Source of the DNA: Draconibacterium mangrovi
GTDB lineage: Bacteria; Bacteroidota; Bacteroidia; Bacteroidales; Prolixibacteraceae
Assembly (NCBI RefSeq): GCF_010586825.1
Contig: NZ_JAAAGB010000003.1
Span: 1-64,000 of the forward strand
Length of the DNA stretch: 64,000 nt
Direction: 5' to 3'
Notes under the pieces: model-generated
The model's database searches: none
What the model was told of the DNA's origin: nothing
Seen by the model: only the letters and a program-made list of their open reading frames with translations
Part shown: one piece after another, positions 24,403-34,900 of the stretch
Layout: each line of letters begins with the position of its first letter
How positions within the stretch are numbered: the first letter of the stretch is position 1
Program-made: the position numbers and the translations under genes

Positions 24403-27204
24403 ATGAAACAATTACTCTTACTATTTACAATCTCATTATTTCTCACTTTACAAGGATTTGCCCAAACTACCGAAATCGTTTATCTGTCGGGAACCGATGC
24501 CGATAATACAGTTGATTGGGATTTTTTCTGCACCGAAGGAAGAAACAGCGATACCTGGACAAAAATACCTGTACCTTCAAACTGGGAGCTTCAGGGATTT
24601 GGAACTTATAATTATGGCCACGACTGGTCCAATGAAAATAGTAAACTGGGAAAAGAGCACGGCCTTTACAAACACGAATTTGAAGTGCCGCGAAGCTGGA
24701 AAGGCAAAACCATCAATATTGTTTTTGATGGCTCGATGACCGACACCAAAGTGAAAATTAATGGTAACTCGGCTGGTGAAATGCACCAGGGAAGTTTTTA
24801 CCGCTTTAAATACGATATCAGTAAATTGCTAAAATATGGGCAAAACAACCTGCTGGAGGTTGACGTTGCCAAACATTCTGCCAACGAATCGGTAAACCGT
24901 GCCGAGCGCCAGGCCGACTTCTGGATTTTCGGTGGAATTTTCCGTCCGGTTTTCCTCGAGGTGCTTCCTGAGGTACACATGAGCCGTACAGCTATCGATC
25001 CAAAAGCCGACGGTTCGTTTAATGTGCTGATCGACCTGAATGAATCAAAATCAGATTTATCAGTCACGGTTGAATTATTCGATCTAAAAGGAAATGAAAT
25101 CGGTTCGCCCGTTCAGGCAGAAATAGAAAAAGGTAATAAAGAAGTCTGGGTATCGGGTAAATTTTCAACTATTAAAGCGTGGAATCCGGAATGGCCAACC
25201 TTGTACAACATGAAAATATCGCTAAAAAAAGGCAGCGATGTTTTGCATGAAGTTACCGAGCGGATCGGATTCAGAACCGTTGAATTGCGCAAACACGACG
25301 GCTTTTATGTAAACGGTGAAAAAGTGTTATTTAAAGGGGTAAACCGTCACTCATTCTGGCCCGAAACAGGCCGCTCATTGAGCGAAAGGAATCATATCAT
25401 GGACATCGAACTTATGAAGGAAATGAACATGAATGCCGTTCGTAGTTCGCACTACCCTCCAGACAAACGTTTCCTCGATCTTTGCGATTCACTGGGGCTT
25501 TTTGTGCTCGACGAAGTTACCGGGTGGCAGCAAGGTTACGACACTATTGTTGGCCCAAAACTGATTAAAGAAACCATTCTGAAGGATGAAAACCACGCGA
25601 GCGTCGTGATTCTCGACCATGGAAATGAAGGGGGGTGGGATTTCAGAAACGAAAAAACGTTCTATGAATACGATATTCAGCGTCGCCCGATAATTTACCC
25701 ATGGTTATTACGCAACGGTGTTGACACACACCACTACCCTGAATTTGAATACGCCATTGGACGATACACCTATGGTAACGATCCGTTTATGCCAACCGAA
25801 TTCTTGCACGGATTATACGACGGTGGTCATGGTGCCGGATTGGAAGATTTTTGGAGAAACTACCAGACTTCGCCACTTCATGCCGGAGGATTTTTATGGG
25901 TTTTTGTTGATGAAGCGGTTTTGCGCACCGACAAACCGGATACCGTTTTTGATGGCGATGGAAACCACGCTCCTGATGGAATTTTGGGACCTCACCGCGA
26001 AAAAGAAGCCAGCTTTTACACCATTAAAGAAATCTGGTCGCCGGTGCAGGTGGAACCGGTAGCCATTGTTAAAAGCTGGAACGGCCGCTTGTTTTTGTCG
26101 AACAAATATATTTACACCAACCTCAATCAGTGTTCGTTTAAATGGGAAGCAGTAAAAACAGGTCTCCATCCTGAGGATGAAAAACAGGTTAGTTCGGGAA
26201 CCGTTAAAAGCCCTGCTGCCAAACCGGGCGAAACTGCCCAGGTAGAAATAGAGCTGAATAACGCACTTGAAAATGCAGATTTGTTCCGTTTTACAGCTAT
26301 CGGTCCGCATGGTGAAGAACTTTACACCTGGAGCTGGCCGGTTATTCAGCCGACAGACAAAGCAAAAGAATTACTGGCCGAACTTAACACCGGAGGTTCA
26401 GATATTTCAATTCAGGAAACCGAAGAGGCGGTAACCGCTTCGGTAGCCGATGTGGCCATTGAATTCAACAAAGCCGACGGAACATTATTATCAGTTAAAA
26501 ACGGCAAAGGAAACGTATCGTTTACTGGCGGGCCAGTTGCAACAGGTGTTGAGCACGAAGTTACCGGAACGGAATGGAAAATGAACGACGATGGGACTTT
26601 CCAGTTTGAAATTACCACTAAAACCTATCCGCGCAAAATAACCTGGACACTTGAAAAAAGTGGTTTATTAAAATTGGTTGCCAATCCTCTTCGTGACGGA
26701 GTTTTTGATGTTGATTATGTGGGTATCTCATTTAATTATCCAGAAACCAAATGTACGGGAGTAAAGTGGATGGGACGCGGGCCTTACCGCGTATGGAAAA
26801 ACCGTTTAAAAGGTAGCGAAATTGGTGTTTGGGAAAAAGAGTACAACAATACCATCACAGGCGAAAGTTTTGAGAATTTGGTTTATCCCGAATTTAAAGG
26901 CTACCACGGCAATTTGTTCTGGGCAACACTGGAAACAACCGAAAGCCCGATAACTATTATCTCGGAAACACCAAACCTGTATTTCCAGCTGTTTAAACCT
27001 GCAAAACCGAAGCACGTGGCAGGTGGTACTTTCCCGACATTCCCGGAGGGCGATATTTCGTTCTTATATGAGATTCCGGCCATTGGAACCAAGTTCTTCC
27101 AAATCGACAGATTAGGGCCAAATGCTAAAAAAGGAATGTTCTTCGAACGCCGTGGCGACGATAGTTACCCGATTAAATTGTGGTTCGATTTTAGAGCCGA
27201 GTAA
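24403..27204 (+). CDS. Glycoside hydrolase family 2 enzyme (beta-galactosidase-like)
   Basis: A 933-residue secreted enzyme with a signal peptide ending GFAQ (~residue 21). Domain order: jelly-roll sugar-binding domain (~40-190, PVPSNWELQGFGTYNY and GLYKHEFEVP), Ig-like domain (~195-300), TIM barrel from LFKGVNRHSFWPETGR, and C-terminal domains including a LacZ small-chain-like part (ATLETTESPITI near the end). The likely acid/base is E409 in DHGNEGGW and the nucleophile E466 in PTEFLHG. The specificity (galactoside, glucuronide or other beta-linkage) cannot be told. It is the first gene of the locus, divergent from the hybrid regulator. Confidence 0.92.
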   Translation: MKQLLLLFTISLFLTLQGFAQTTEIVYLSGTDADNTVDWDFFCTEGRNSDTWTKIPVPSNWELQGFGTYNYGHDWSNENSKLGKEHGLYKHEFEVPRSWKGKTINIVFDGSMTDTKVKINGNSAGEMHQGSFYRFKYDISKLLKYGQNNLLEVDVAKHSANESVNRAERQADFWIFGGIFRPVFLEVLPEVHMSRTAIDPKADGSFNVLIDLNESKSDLSVTVELFDLKGNEIGSPVQAEIEKGNKEVWVSGKFSTIKAWNPEWPTLYNMKISLKKGSDVLHEVTERIGFRTVELRKHDGFYVNGEKVLFKGVNRHSFWPETGRSLSERNHIMDIELMKEMNMNAVRSSHYPPDKRFLDLCDSLGLFVLDEVTGWQQGYDTIVGPKLIKETILKDENHASVVILDHGNEGGWDFRNEKTFYEYDIQRRPIIYPWLLRNGVDTHHYPEFEYAIGRYTYGNDPFMPTEFLHGLYDGGHGAGLEDFWRNYQTSPLHAGGFLWVFVDEAVLRTDKPDTVFDGDGNHAPDGILGPHREKEASFYTIKEIWSPVQVEPVAIVKSWNGRLFLSNKYIYTNLNQCSFKWEAVKTGLHPEDEKQVSSGTVKSPAAKPGETAQVEIELNNALENADLFRFTAIGPHGEELYTWSWPVIQPTDKAKELLAELNTGGSDISIQETEEAVTASVADVAIEFNKADGTLLSVKNGKGNVSFTGGPVATGVEHEVTGTEWKMNDDGTFQFEITTKTYPRKITWTLEKSGLLKLVANPLRDGVFDVDYVGISFNYPETKCTGVKWMGRGPYRVWKNRLKGSEIGVWEKEYNNTITGESFENLVYPEFKGYHGNLFWATLETTESPITIISETPNLYFQLFKPAKPKHVAGGTFPTFPEGDISFLYEIPAIGTKFFQIDRLGPNAKKGMFFERRGDDSYPIKLWFDFRAE

Positions 27205-27220
27205 TAAGATTACCATATCA

Positions 27221-27260
27221 AGAAAATGGCTGCAGGATTTATCTTGCAGCCATTTTCTTT
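27221..27260 (+). terminator. Terminator after the GH2 gene
   Basis: A perfect 14-bp stem: AGAAAATGGCTGCA (27221-27234) and its complement (27245-27258), 10-nt loop, T-rich right arm and TTT after it. It separates GH2 from the rest of the locus. Confidence 0.85.
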
Positions 27261-27669
27261 TGCGATTCGTTTCCTCAAAAGTGCATTTTTTAATCAGTAC
27301 CAGAAGATCAAAACCAAATCAAGGCCAATATGTACTGAAAATCAAAGCCGTTAGACTATATGCTGAAGCAAAGCACCTGTATTTGTATTACATATTATAT
27401 TATACCTCATAATAAATAGTATAATCCGGGATAAAAATCAAAAAACCACCACTCCTCATTCCCCTCTAAACAGCCTTTTCGACCTACATTTTCACAATTT
27501 AACAACATTTTGACACCATTAAATATTAATTACAGCTATTTGTAAAAAATTAGAATATTGTATTTTTTTGCATTTTTGTCATACATATTACAAAAATACT
27601 TTATATTTGAGGACCTTCTTTTGAAAAACAGAAGAAAATTGACAAACCTGATTACCTGAAAAACGATTA
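27261..27669. other. Intergenic region with candidate promoter for the nagX-like gene
   Basis: No gene. TATATTTG at 27602-27609 matches the -7 consensus; a TTTG at 27575-27578 lies 23 bp before it, longer than usual. The start codon is at 27670, so the leader would be ~55 nt. Confidence 0.4.
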
Positions 27670-28779
27670 ATGAAAACAACAAAACGGTATCTGGCTCTTG
27701 ATGTTCTGCGCGGTTTAACCATAGTGGCAATGATCACGGTTAACAATCCCGGAAGTTGGTCATACATCTATCAACCACTAAAACACTCGGCATGGAACGG
27801 GTGTTCACCAACCGACCTTGTCTTTCCTTTTTTCCTGTTTATTGTTGGAGTTTCTATGTACTTTTCATTTTCAAAATATGGAAATACTTTAAATCAGGAA
27901 TCGTTTAAACGTCTGGCGAAACGAACAATTTTAATTTTTGCCATCGGTTTGTTTCTCAATTCATTTCCGCAATGGGCCAAAGATTTCTCAAAACTGCGCA
28001 TTCTCGGTGTTCTTCAGCGCATAGCAATTGTTTACGGAATTACATCATTAATAGTACTCTCTGCTAAAAAATCGTGGTTGCCCTATATTTCCGGAACCAT
28101 ACTTTTACTGTATTGGGGTATCCTGTTCTACTTTGGGCACGAGGCTCCTTTTAGTTTGGAAGGCAATGCAACGCTACCTTTCGACCGTACAATTCTTGGA
28201 GAAAACCATATGTATCATGGTTTTGGGATTCCGTTCGATCCTGAAGGCCTGTTAAGCACCATCCCGGCAATTGTTACAGCATTACTGGGTTATATGGCGG
28301 GTGCTCTGATCCATAAAACTGAAGAGACAAAAATCCCCCGTTGGCTTCTTCTTGGCGGGCTGGCAGGTATTGCTACAGGATTAGTTTGGGGACTGGTTTT
28401 CCCTATCAACAAACCACTTTGGACAAGCTCCTACGTGTTGTATACTGCAGGCTGGGCTTCGATTGTACTGGCAACACTCATTTGGATCATCGACATAAAA
28501 TCCTACAAAAAATGGACATCCTTTTTTGTGGTTTTCGGAATGAATCCACTGTTCATTTTTGCTCTTTCGGGCTTATGGGCCAAGACCTTAACAAGGGTAA
28601 TTAAATTCACGAATAGCGAGGAACAAATAACCAACGGATACAGCTGGCTTTATCATCAGGTATTTGAACCACTGGCAGGACCGCTAAACGGCTCGCTACT
28701 GTTTGCACTCACGCATGTTGCCTTTTTCTGGCTGATTGCCCGAATCCTCTACCAAAAGAAAATATTCATAAAAGTTTAA
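27670..28779 (+). CDS. HGSNAT/NagX-like transmembrane acyltransferase (DUF5009)
   Basis: A 369-residue polytopic protein. RYLALDVLRGLTIVAMITVNNPGSWSYIY is the family start and KHSAWNGCSPTDLVFPFFLFIVGVSM (~residue 37-62) contains the conserved His and Asp of the heparan-alpha-glucosaminide N-acetyltransferase group. Roughly ten helices. Relatives acetylate amino sugars across the membrane with cytoplasmic acetyl-CoA, or occur in GlcNAc-utilization clusters as NagX. Its place just before a NagZ-type enzyme (36-nt gap) fits amino-sugar metabolism. The reaction here is inferred. Confidence 0.85.
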   Translation: MKTTKRYLALDVLRGLTIVAMITVNNPGSWSYIYQPLKHSAWNGCSPTDLVFPFFLFIVGVSMYFSFSKYGNTLNQESFKRLAKRTILIFAIGLFLNSFPQWAKDFSKLRILGVLQRIAIVYGITSLIVLSAKKSWLPYISGTILLLYWGILFYFGHEAPFSLEGNATLPFDRTILGENHMYHGFGIPFDPEGLLSTIPAIVTALLGYMAGALIHKTEETKIPRWLLLGGLAGIATGLVWGLVFPINKPLWTSSYVLYTAGWASIVLATLIWIIDIKSYKKWTSFFVVFGMNPLFIFALSGLWAKTLTRVIKFTNSEEQITNGYSWLYHQVFEPLAGPLNGSLLFALTHVAFFWLIARILYQKKIFIKV

Positions 28780-28815
28780 ACCGTCACAAATTCTATTTTT
28801 TAACAGCATACAGAA

Positions 28816-31800
28816 ATGATCTGGAACATAAAACAAACTGTCTTACTACTACTTATACTTTTTGCGATCCGGGGAACAGCTATGGCACAAACACAGCTCA
28901 CTGAAACCGACAAAAAACATTGGGTAGATTCTGTATTTCAATCTTTATCGGCCGAGCAGCGCATAGCTCAGTTAATATGGGTAAACACCGCAGCTGATAA
29001 AAACATAGCCGGTCAGCTAAAAGTAGCTGAGCTGATTAAAGAATACAATCTCGGAGGTGTGATTTTTTTTACCGGCGATCCGATTAAACAAGCTGAACTT
29101 ACCAATTTTTATCAGGCTTCGGCTCAAACGCCGCTCTTTGTAGCCATGGACGCTGAGTGGGGAGCCGGAATGCGACTTCCCGGTGTTATGCCTTTTCCGT
29201 ACAATATGATGATGGGTGCCTCGCACAATCCGGAATTGATAAAACAGGCCACCACCGAAATGGCCAAACAGATGAAACGTTTGGGCGTTCAGGTTAGCCT
29301 TGGCCCCGTTGTCGATATAAATACCCAGCCACTAAATCCAATTATCGGGATGCGTTCGTTTGGCGAATCACCCAAACAAGTTGCAGCCTGTGGTATCGCT
29401 TATATGCAAGGCTTACAGGAAAATAATATCCTGGCCATTGCCAAACATTTCCCCGGACATGGAGATACACAAACTGACTCGCACCTTACTCTTCCGCTGG
29501 TTCCATATTCGCGCGAACGACTGGATTCGGTTGAACTGTATCCGTTCAAAGAACTCACTCAAAACGGTGTTGCCGGAGTGATGAGTGCCCATTTGAATGT
29601 TCCTAAAATTGATAGTACAAAAGAAATTCCATCCAGCCTGTCGACAAAAATTCTAAACGGAATTCTTCGCGACGAATGGAATTACCAGGGGCTCGTAGTT
29701 ACCGATGCCATGAACATGGCCGGTGCTAAAAGTTTTGGCGCTCCTGGCGAAATTGAAGCGCTGGCGCTCAAAGCCGGTAATGATGTTATTGAATTTCCGA
29801 AAGATGTAGAACTAACCATTGCCGGAATCAAAAAAGCAATTGAATCCGGTTTGCTAACACAAGAAGAAATTGATTTTAAATGCCGGAAAGTATTGGCTGC
29901 AAAATACGATGCAGGTTTAAACAAGCTAGCTCCGGTTTCGCGTGTTAATCTCATGGAGGAATTAAACACCCCTCAGGCTGAACTGGTAAAAAGAAAACTG
30001 ATTGAGGCCTCCTTAACATTTCTGGAAAACCAAAACGATATCATTCCGCTAAAAGGCCTCGACACCTTAAAAATCGCCTGCCTGACTGTTGGAGAAACAG
30101 CAGAAACTCCGTTCCAATCGATGCTATCGAAATACACAAAAACGGATAACTTTTTCCTTCCCGAACAATTCACAGAAGAGGAGTTAAATGCAGTAAAAGC
30201 AAAACTTAAGGATTATAACCTGGTAATTGCAGGCCTGCATTTGTACGAAAGCAAAACCAGACGGTCGATGCAGGTGGGCAGCCTGCAAAAGGCAAGGCCT
30301 AAACGGCCTTATGGTTTAAGCAACGAAACGGAAAATTTACTGCACTATCTGTCTAATAACAAAAAATCTATCGTTGTATTCTTTTCCAGTCCTTACGCCT
30401 TAACCGAAGTGCGTGATTTCACTCCTCCGGCCGGCCTGATCATGGCTTATCAAAAAGACTCGCTGGTGCAGGAATTAGCTGCTCAGCAAATTTTTGGTGG
30501 TATCGGTGCATCAGGTAAACTTCCAGTTACGCTTGGCAACTACTATAAAATTGGCGACGGACTAAACATCGACAAGGCTGTTCGTATGAAATACACCATT
30601 CCTGAAGAAGTTGGAATGAACAGCACACGTTTGAATCACCGTATAGATTCACTTGTTAACGATGCCATTGCAAAACGGGCAACACCGGGCTGCAGCGTTC
30701 TGGCGGCAAAAGATGGTAAAATAGTATTCCGAAAAACCTATGGTTATCACACCTACGACGAACGAATTCCGGTTTCGGAAAACGACTTGTACGACCTGGC
30801 TTCGGTAACCAAAGTAACGGGTGCACTGGCTGCCGTACTCAAACTTAGCGACGAAGGAAAAATCAATATCAACGATAAATTTTCAGATTACTGGCCCGAC
30901 TGGAAAAAACGTTTGTTTCACTCGTCGGATAAAGAAGATATGGGCTGGCGTGAAATTCTGGCACATCAGGCCGGATTGATTCCCTACCTTAATTACTGGT
31001 CGGAAACAGCGAAAGACGGGCAGCTAAAAAACCGTTGGTATTCCGTTCAAAAAACAGACGATTATCAGCTGGAAGTTGCTCCGAACCTGTTTCTAAAAAA
31101 CGATTTCAAGAAAAATATCTACAAGGATATCCGGAAATCGAAGTTGAATCCTCCGGGTAAATATGTTTACAGTGGGCTCTCATTTCTCCTGATTCCGCAA
31201 ATCACAGAAGACCTGTCGGGACAAGCTTACACCGATTTTTTAGATGCCAATTATTACCAATCGCTAGGAGCGTACAACATTACCTACAATCCATTAAATA
31301 AATTTCCAAAAAGCCGCATTGTTCCAACAGAATACGATTCGTACTACCGAAATCAACAAATCCAGGGCACAGTACACGATGAAGCTGCTGCTGTTTTTGG
31401 TGGTGTAGCAGGTAATGCCGGGCTTTTTGCCAATGCCAACGATTTGGCAAAACTAATTCAAATGTACATGCAAATGGGTACCTACGGCGGTGAACAATAT
31501 TTGAGTCCGACAACCATGAAAGAATTTACACGTGTTCAGTTTCCGGAAAATAACAATCGCCGGGGATTGGGCTTTGACAAACCTCTTCTCAACAACGATG
31601 AACTTAGCCCGGAGCAAAGTTATCCGTGTCCGGGAGCGAGCCCCGAAAGTTTCGGGCATTCCGGATTTACCGGAACATTTGTTTGGGCCGATCCTACTTA
31701 TAACCTGGTTTACATCTTCCTTTGCAATCGCGTATACCCAACCCGCGAAGGAAATATGCTTGGAAAACTGAATGTTAGAACCAACATTTTACAGGTATTT

Positions 31801-31821
31801 TATGATGAAATGAAAAGGTAG
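28816..31821 (+). CDS. NagZ-type GH3 beta-N-acetylglucosaminidase fused to an AmiE/beta-lactamase-like serine hydrolase
   Basis: A 1001-residue secreted fusion; signal peptide ends AMAQ (~residue 25). Residues ~30-385 are a GH3 catalytic domain with the NagZ motif KHFPGHGDTQTDSH (210-223, His-Asp dyad as acid/base) and nucleophile D297 in VVTDAMNM. A GH3 C-terminal-like domain follows (~390-590). Residues ~605-1001 are a class C beta-lactamase/AmiE-like hydrolase with S663-V-T-K666, Y785-S-G and H948-S-G. NagZ removes GlcNAc from muropeptides; AmiE of Bacillus, a beta-lactamase-fold enzyme, cuts the MurNAc-L-Ala bond. Both activities in one chain would free peptides and sugars from cell-wall fragments. 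Confidence 0.92.
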   Translation: MIWNIKQTVLLLLILFAIRGTAMAQTQLTETDKKHWVDSVFQSLSAEQRIAQLIWVNTAADKNIAGQLKVAELIKEYNLGGVIFFTGDPIKQAELTNFYQASAQTPLFVAMDAEWGAGMRLPGVMPFPYNMMMGASHNPELIKQATTEMAKQMKRLGVQVSLGPVVDINTQPLNPIIGMRSFGESPKQVAACGIAYMQGLQENNILAIAKHFPGHGDTQTDSHLTLPLVPYSRERLDSVELYPFKELTQNGVAGVMSAHLNVPKIDSTKEIPSSLSTKILNGILRDEWNYQGLVVTDAMNMAGAKSFGAPGEIEALALKAGNDVIEFPKDVELTIAGIKKAIESGLLTQEEIDFKCRKVLAAKYDAGLNKLAPVSRVNLMEELNTPQAELVKRKLIEASLTFLENQNDIIPLKGLDTLKIACLTVGETAETPFQSMLSKYTKTDNFFLPEQFTEEELNAVKAKLKDYNLVIAGLHLYESKTRRSMQVGSLQKARPKRPYGLSNETENLLHYLSNNKKSIVVFFSSPYALTEVRDFTPPAGLIMAYQKDSLVQELAAQQIFGGIGASGKLPVTLGNYYKIGDGLNIDKAVRMKYTIPEEVGMNSTRLNHRIDSLVNDAIAKRATPGCSVLAAKDGKIVFRKTYGYHTYDERIPVSENDLYDLASVTKVTGALAAVLKLSDEGKININDKFSDYWPDWKKRLFHSSDKEDMGWREILAHQAGLIPYLNYWSETAKDGQLKNRWYSVQKTDDYQLEVAPNLFLKNDFKKNIYKDIRKSKLNPPGKYVYSGLSFLLIPQITEDLSGQAYTDFLDANYYQSLGAYNITYNPLNKFPKSRIVPTEYDSYYRNQQIQGTVHDEAAAVFGGVAGNAGLFANANDLAKLIQMYMQMGTYGGEQYLSPTTMKEFTRVQFPENNNRRGLGFDKPLLNNDELSPEQSYPCPGASPESFGHSGFTGTFVWADPTYNLVYIFLCNRVYPTREGNMLGKLNVRTNILQVFYDEMKR

Positions 31822-31963
31822 TGACCCAATATAAACTAACGCTATTAATTAATCATACAACACACTAATGTATTGATTTACTAAATCTTGAGTTATACGC
31901 AATGAATGTGAACATTATGAGAACAAACATTAATTTAATTTAAATTCAAAATCCTTATCTATC

Positions 31964-34900
31964 ATGAAGAAAGGCTTATTATTTATTCTTTTTCTGTGCA
32001 TGGGCATTATGGTTTTTGCGCAGAAACGTCAGATTTCCGGTGTAATACGGGAAGAGTCGACAAATGAACCACTACCTGGTGTCTCGGTCCTTGAAAAAGG
32101 AACCACCAATGGTGTTGTTACTAATATTGACGGGCAGTACCAAATTACCGTCAGTGCTAACGCCACCATAAAGGTTAGTTTTATTGGTATGGAACCACAG
32201 GAGGTTGTAGTAGGTGATGCATCTACCTACAATTTCTCGCTAAAACCTTCGTCGGAAGAACTGGACGAAGTTGTTGTGGTGGGCTATGGAATCCAGAAAA
32301 AAACCAACTTAACAGGTGCCGTTGCATCGGTTAACACCAAAGAACTGGAAGCAAGACCAATACCCGATGTAGGTCGTGGTTTACAAGGTCTTACTCCGGG
32401 TTTGAACGTAGTTGTTCCAAGTGGAGAAGTTGGCTCCGACCCCATTTTGAAAATTCGTGGTCAGCTGGCATCGTTTGAAGGAGGTACCGCTCCTCTGATC
32501 TTGCTCGACAACGTTGAGATACCTTCTATCCAGCTGGTTAATCCCGACGACATTGCTTCTATTTCTGTTCTGAAAGATGCTGCTTCAGCATCGATTTACG
32601 GAGCAAAAGGTGCTTTTGGTGTAATCCTTATCACCACAAAAAAAGGAGCCTCAACCGAAAGCGTAAATATCTCTTACTCTGCAAACCTTTCGTTTCAGAA
32701 CATTTCGAAAAAAATTGAAATGGGTGGAGTTGAAGCGTTGGAGTATTCAATTTTGGCAGCCGAAAGAGTTGGTGCAACAGCTACCGGTGCTTTTTGGAAA
32801 GTTACCCGCGACAGCTACGAAAGAGCAGCACAGTGGGAAGAACAATGGGGCGATGTTGTAAAACCAAACGATCCAATGCTTTACGGACGCGACTGGTATG
32901 TTGATGCCAACGGATATAAATTGGGTTTGCGTACTTATGATCCTTATGAGTATATGATCGAAGAATGGACACCAAGCCAGCAACATAACCTTTCGGTTAA
33001 CGGAAAAACCGGTAAAACCGACTTTAACATTGGCTTTGGTTACCTCGACCAAAATGGTATGATGAAAACTGCCAAAGAAGATGATTTTAAACGTTACAAC
33101 GGTTCGATAAAAGTTGGAACTGAAGTTAACAGCTGGTTGAAAGTTCACGGAGGATCGATTTTCTCGAAACGTGTAAAAAGATATCCTTTTGCAACAGCAT
33201 CTACTACTGCCGACCCATGGTTATATCTTTACCGCTGGAGCCCGATTTATCCGTTAACAACTGAAGAGGGAGACCCGATCAGGAGCCCCGTTTCGGAAGT
33301 TGCGCAAGCTAACACTGCATTTCAGGAAACCAACTACACCAGCATGAACGGTGGTTTTGTTATTACTCCGGTTGATGACTGGAATATTAACTTCGATTAT
33401 ACATATGCCAACCAGGAGTATATTAACAAAAACCCTGGAACACGTTACACTGCACGTAACAGCTGGAGTTCTGCATTGCCAAAATACGATGAAAGCGGCA
33501 GCCGCATTTATGTAAATAACGCCGGCGAACAAGTAGCTTCAACTGCCGATGGTGCGATGGAGGCTTACGAACTGAACCTGCTGACATACACCGGAGTTGG
33601 TGCCAACCCCGACCGTGTTTATCGTTTTTCTCAGAACAAAAAGTGGTCAACAATTAACCTGAATACCACTTACGATCTTACTTTAGACGAAATACATAAG
33701 TTTAATTTTATGGCCGGTATGAACAGGGTAGCTTATGACGTTGCTTCAAACTGGTCGCAAAAAACGGAACTGATCGATTATAACAACCCTCAATTCGACT
33801 TGGCTACCGGTACTCAAACTGCCGGCGGAAGCGAAGCCTGGGAGTCGCAACTTGGATTTTTTGGCCGTATCAACTATAGCCTGAAAGACAAATACCTTTT
33901 GGAAGCCAACCTGCGTTACGATGGTACTTCTAAATTCCCTACGGACCTTCAGTGGCGTTGGTTCCCATCGTTCTCTGCCGGATGGCGTGTTAGCGAAGAA
34001 GAGTGGATGAAAAATTTGCAGCCGGTGCTTAGCTCGTTAAAATTGCGCGGATCGTGGGGTACAATTGGCGACCAAACTGTTAACAATTCATTGTATATTC
34101 CAACCATGTCGGGCGGATACAACAACTGGATTATTGGCGGTTCAAAACTTTATGATTTTGGAACTCCTGCCTCGGTAGCAGCTGCCATTACCTGGCAAGA
34201 TATTACAACCCTTGACTTAGGTTTCGATGCACGTTTTATCGATAACAAACTGGGAGTTTCGTTCGACTGGTACCAACGCGATACCGAAAATATGATCGTT
34301 CCTCAGGAAGGACTTCCAACTACTTACGGAACATCGGCACCAAAAGGCAACTTTGGGTCATTGCGCACCAACGGATTTGAATTGCAGTTAGACTACAATC
34401 ACCGTTTCCGCAATGGTGTAGGATTAAACGTAGTGGCAACAGTAGCCGATGCAAAAACAAAAATTACCAAATACGGATCGACTCAAGTTGTTGACAGCTG
34501 GTACGTAGGAAAAACTTACGGCGAGATCTGGGGTTATGAGACAGACCGTTTGTATCAGGCTGACGACTTTGTATACGAAAATGGCGAATTGGTAACAGTA
34601 ACATCATCTGATAACAGAAATGTTTATCAGCTTGCTGACGAAAATGCACCAACACAAGGCTATCTGCAATCGGGTAACTTTATGTTTGGCCCCGGCGATG
34701 TGAAATTCAAAGACCTGAATGGCGATGGAGTTATCAACGATGGAAGCCGTCTTTTGGATGACCATGGTGATTTGAAAAAAATCGGTAACAGTACACCTCG
34801 CTACGAATACAGTTTCAGAATCAATACCGACTATAAAGGTTTCGACTTCTCTGTATTTCTTCAAGGTGTTGGCAAACGCGATGTTTGGGGTAACGGATTC

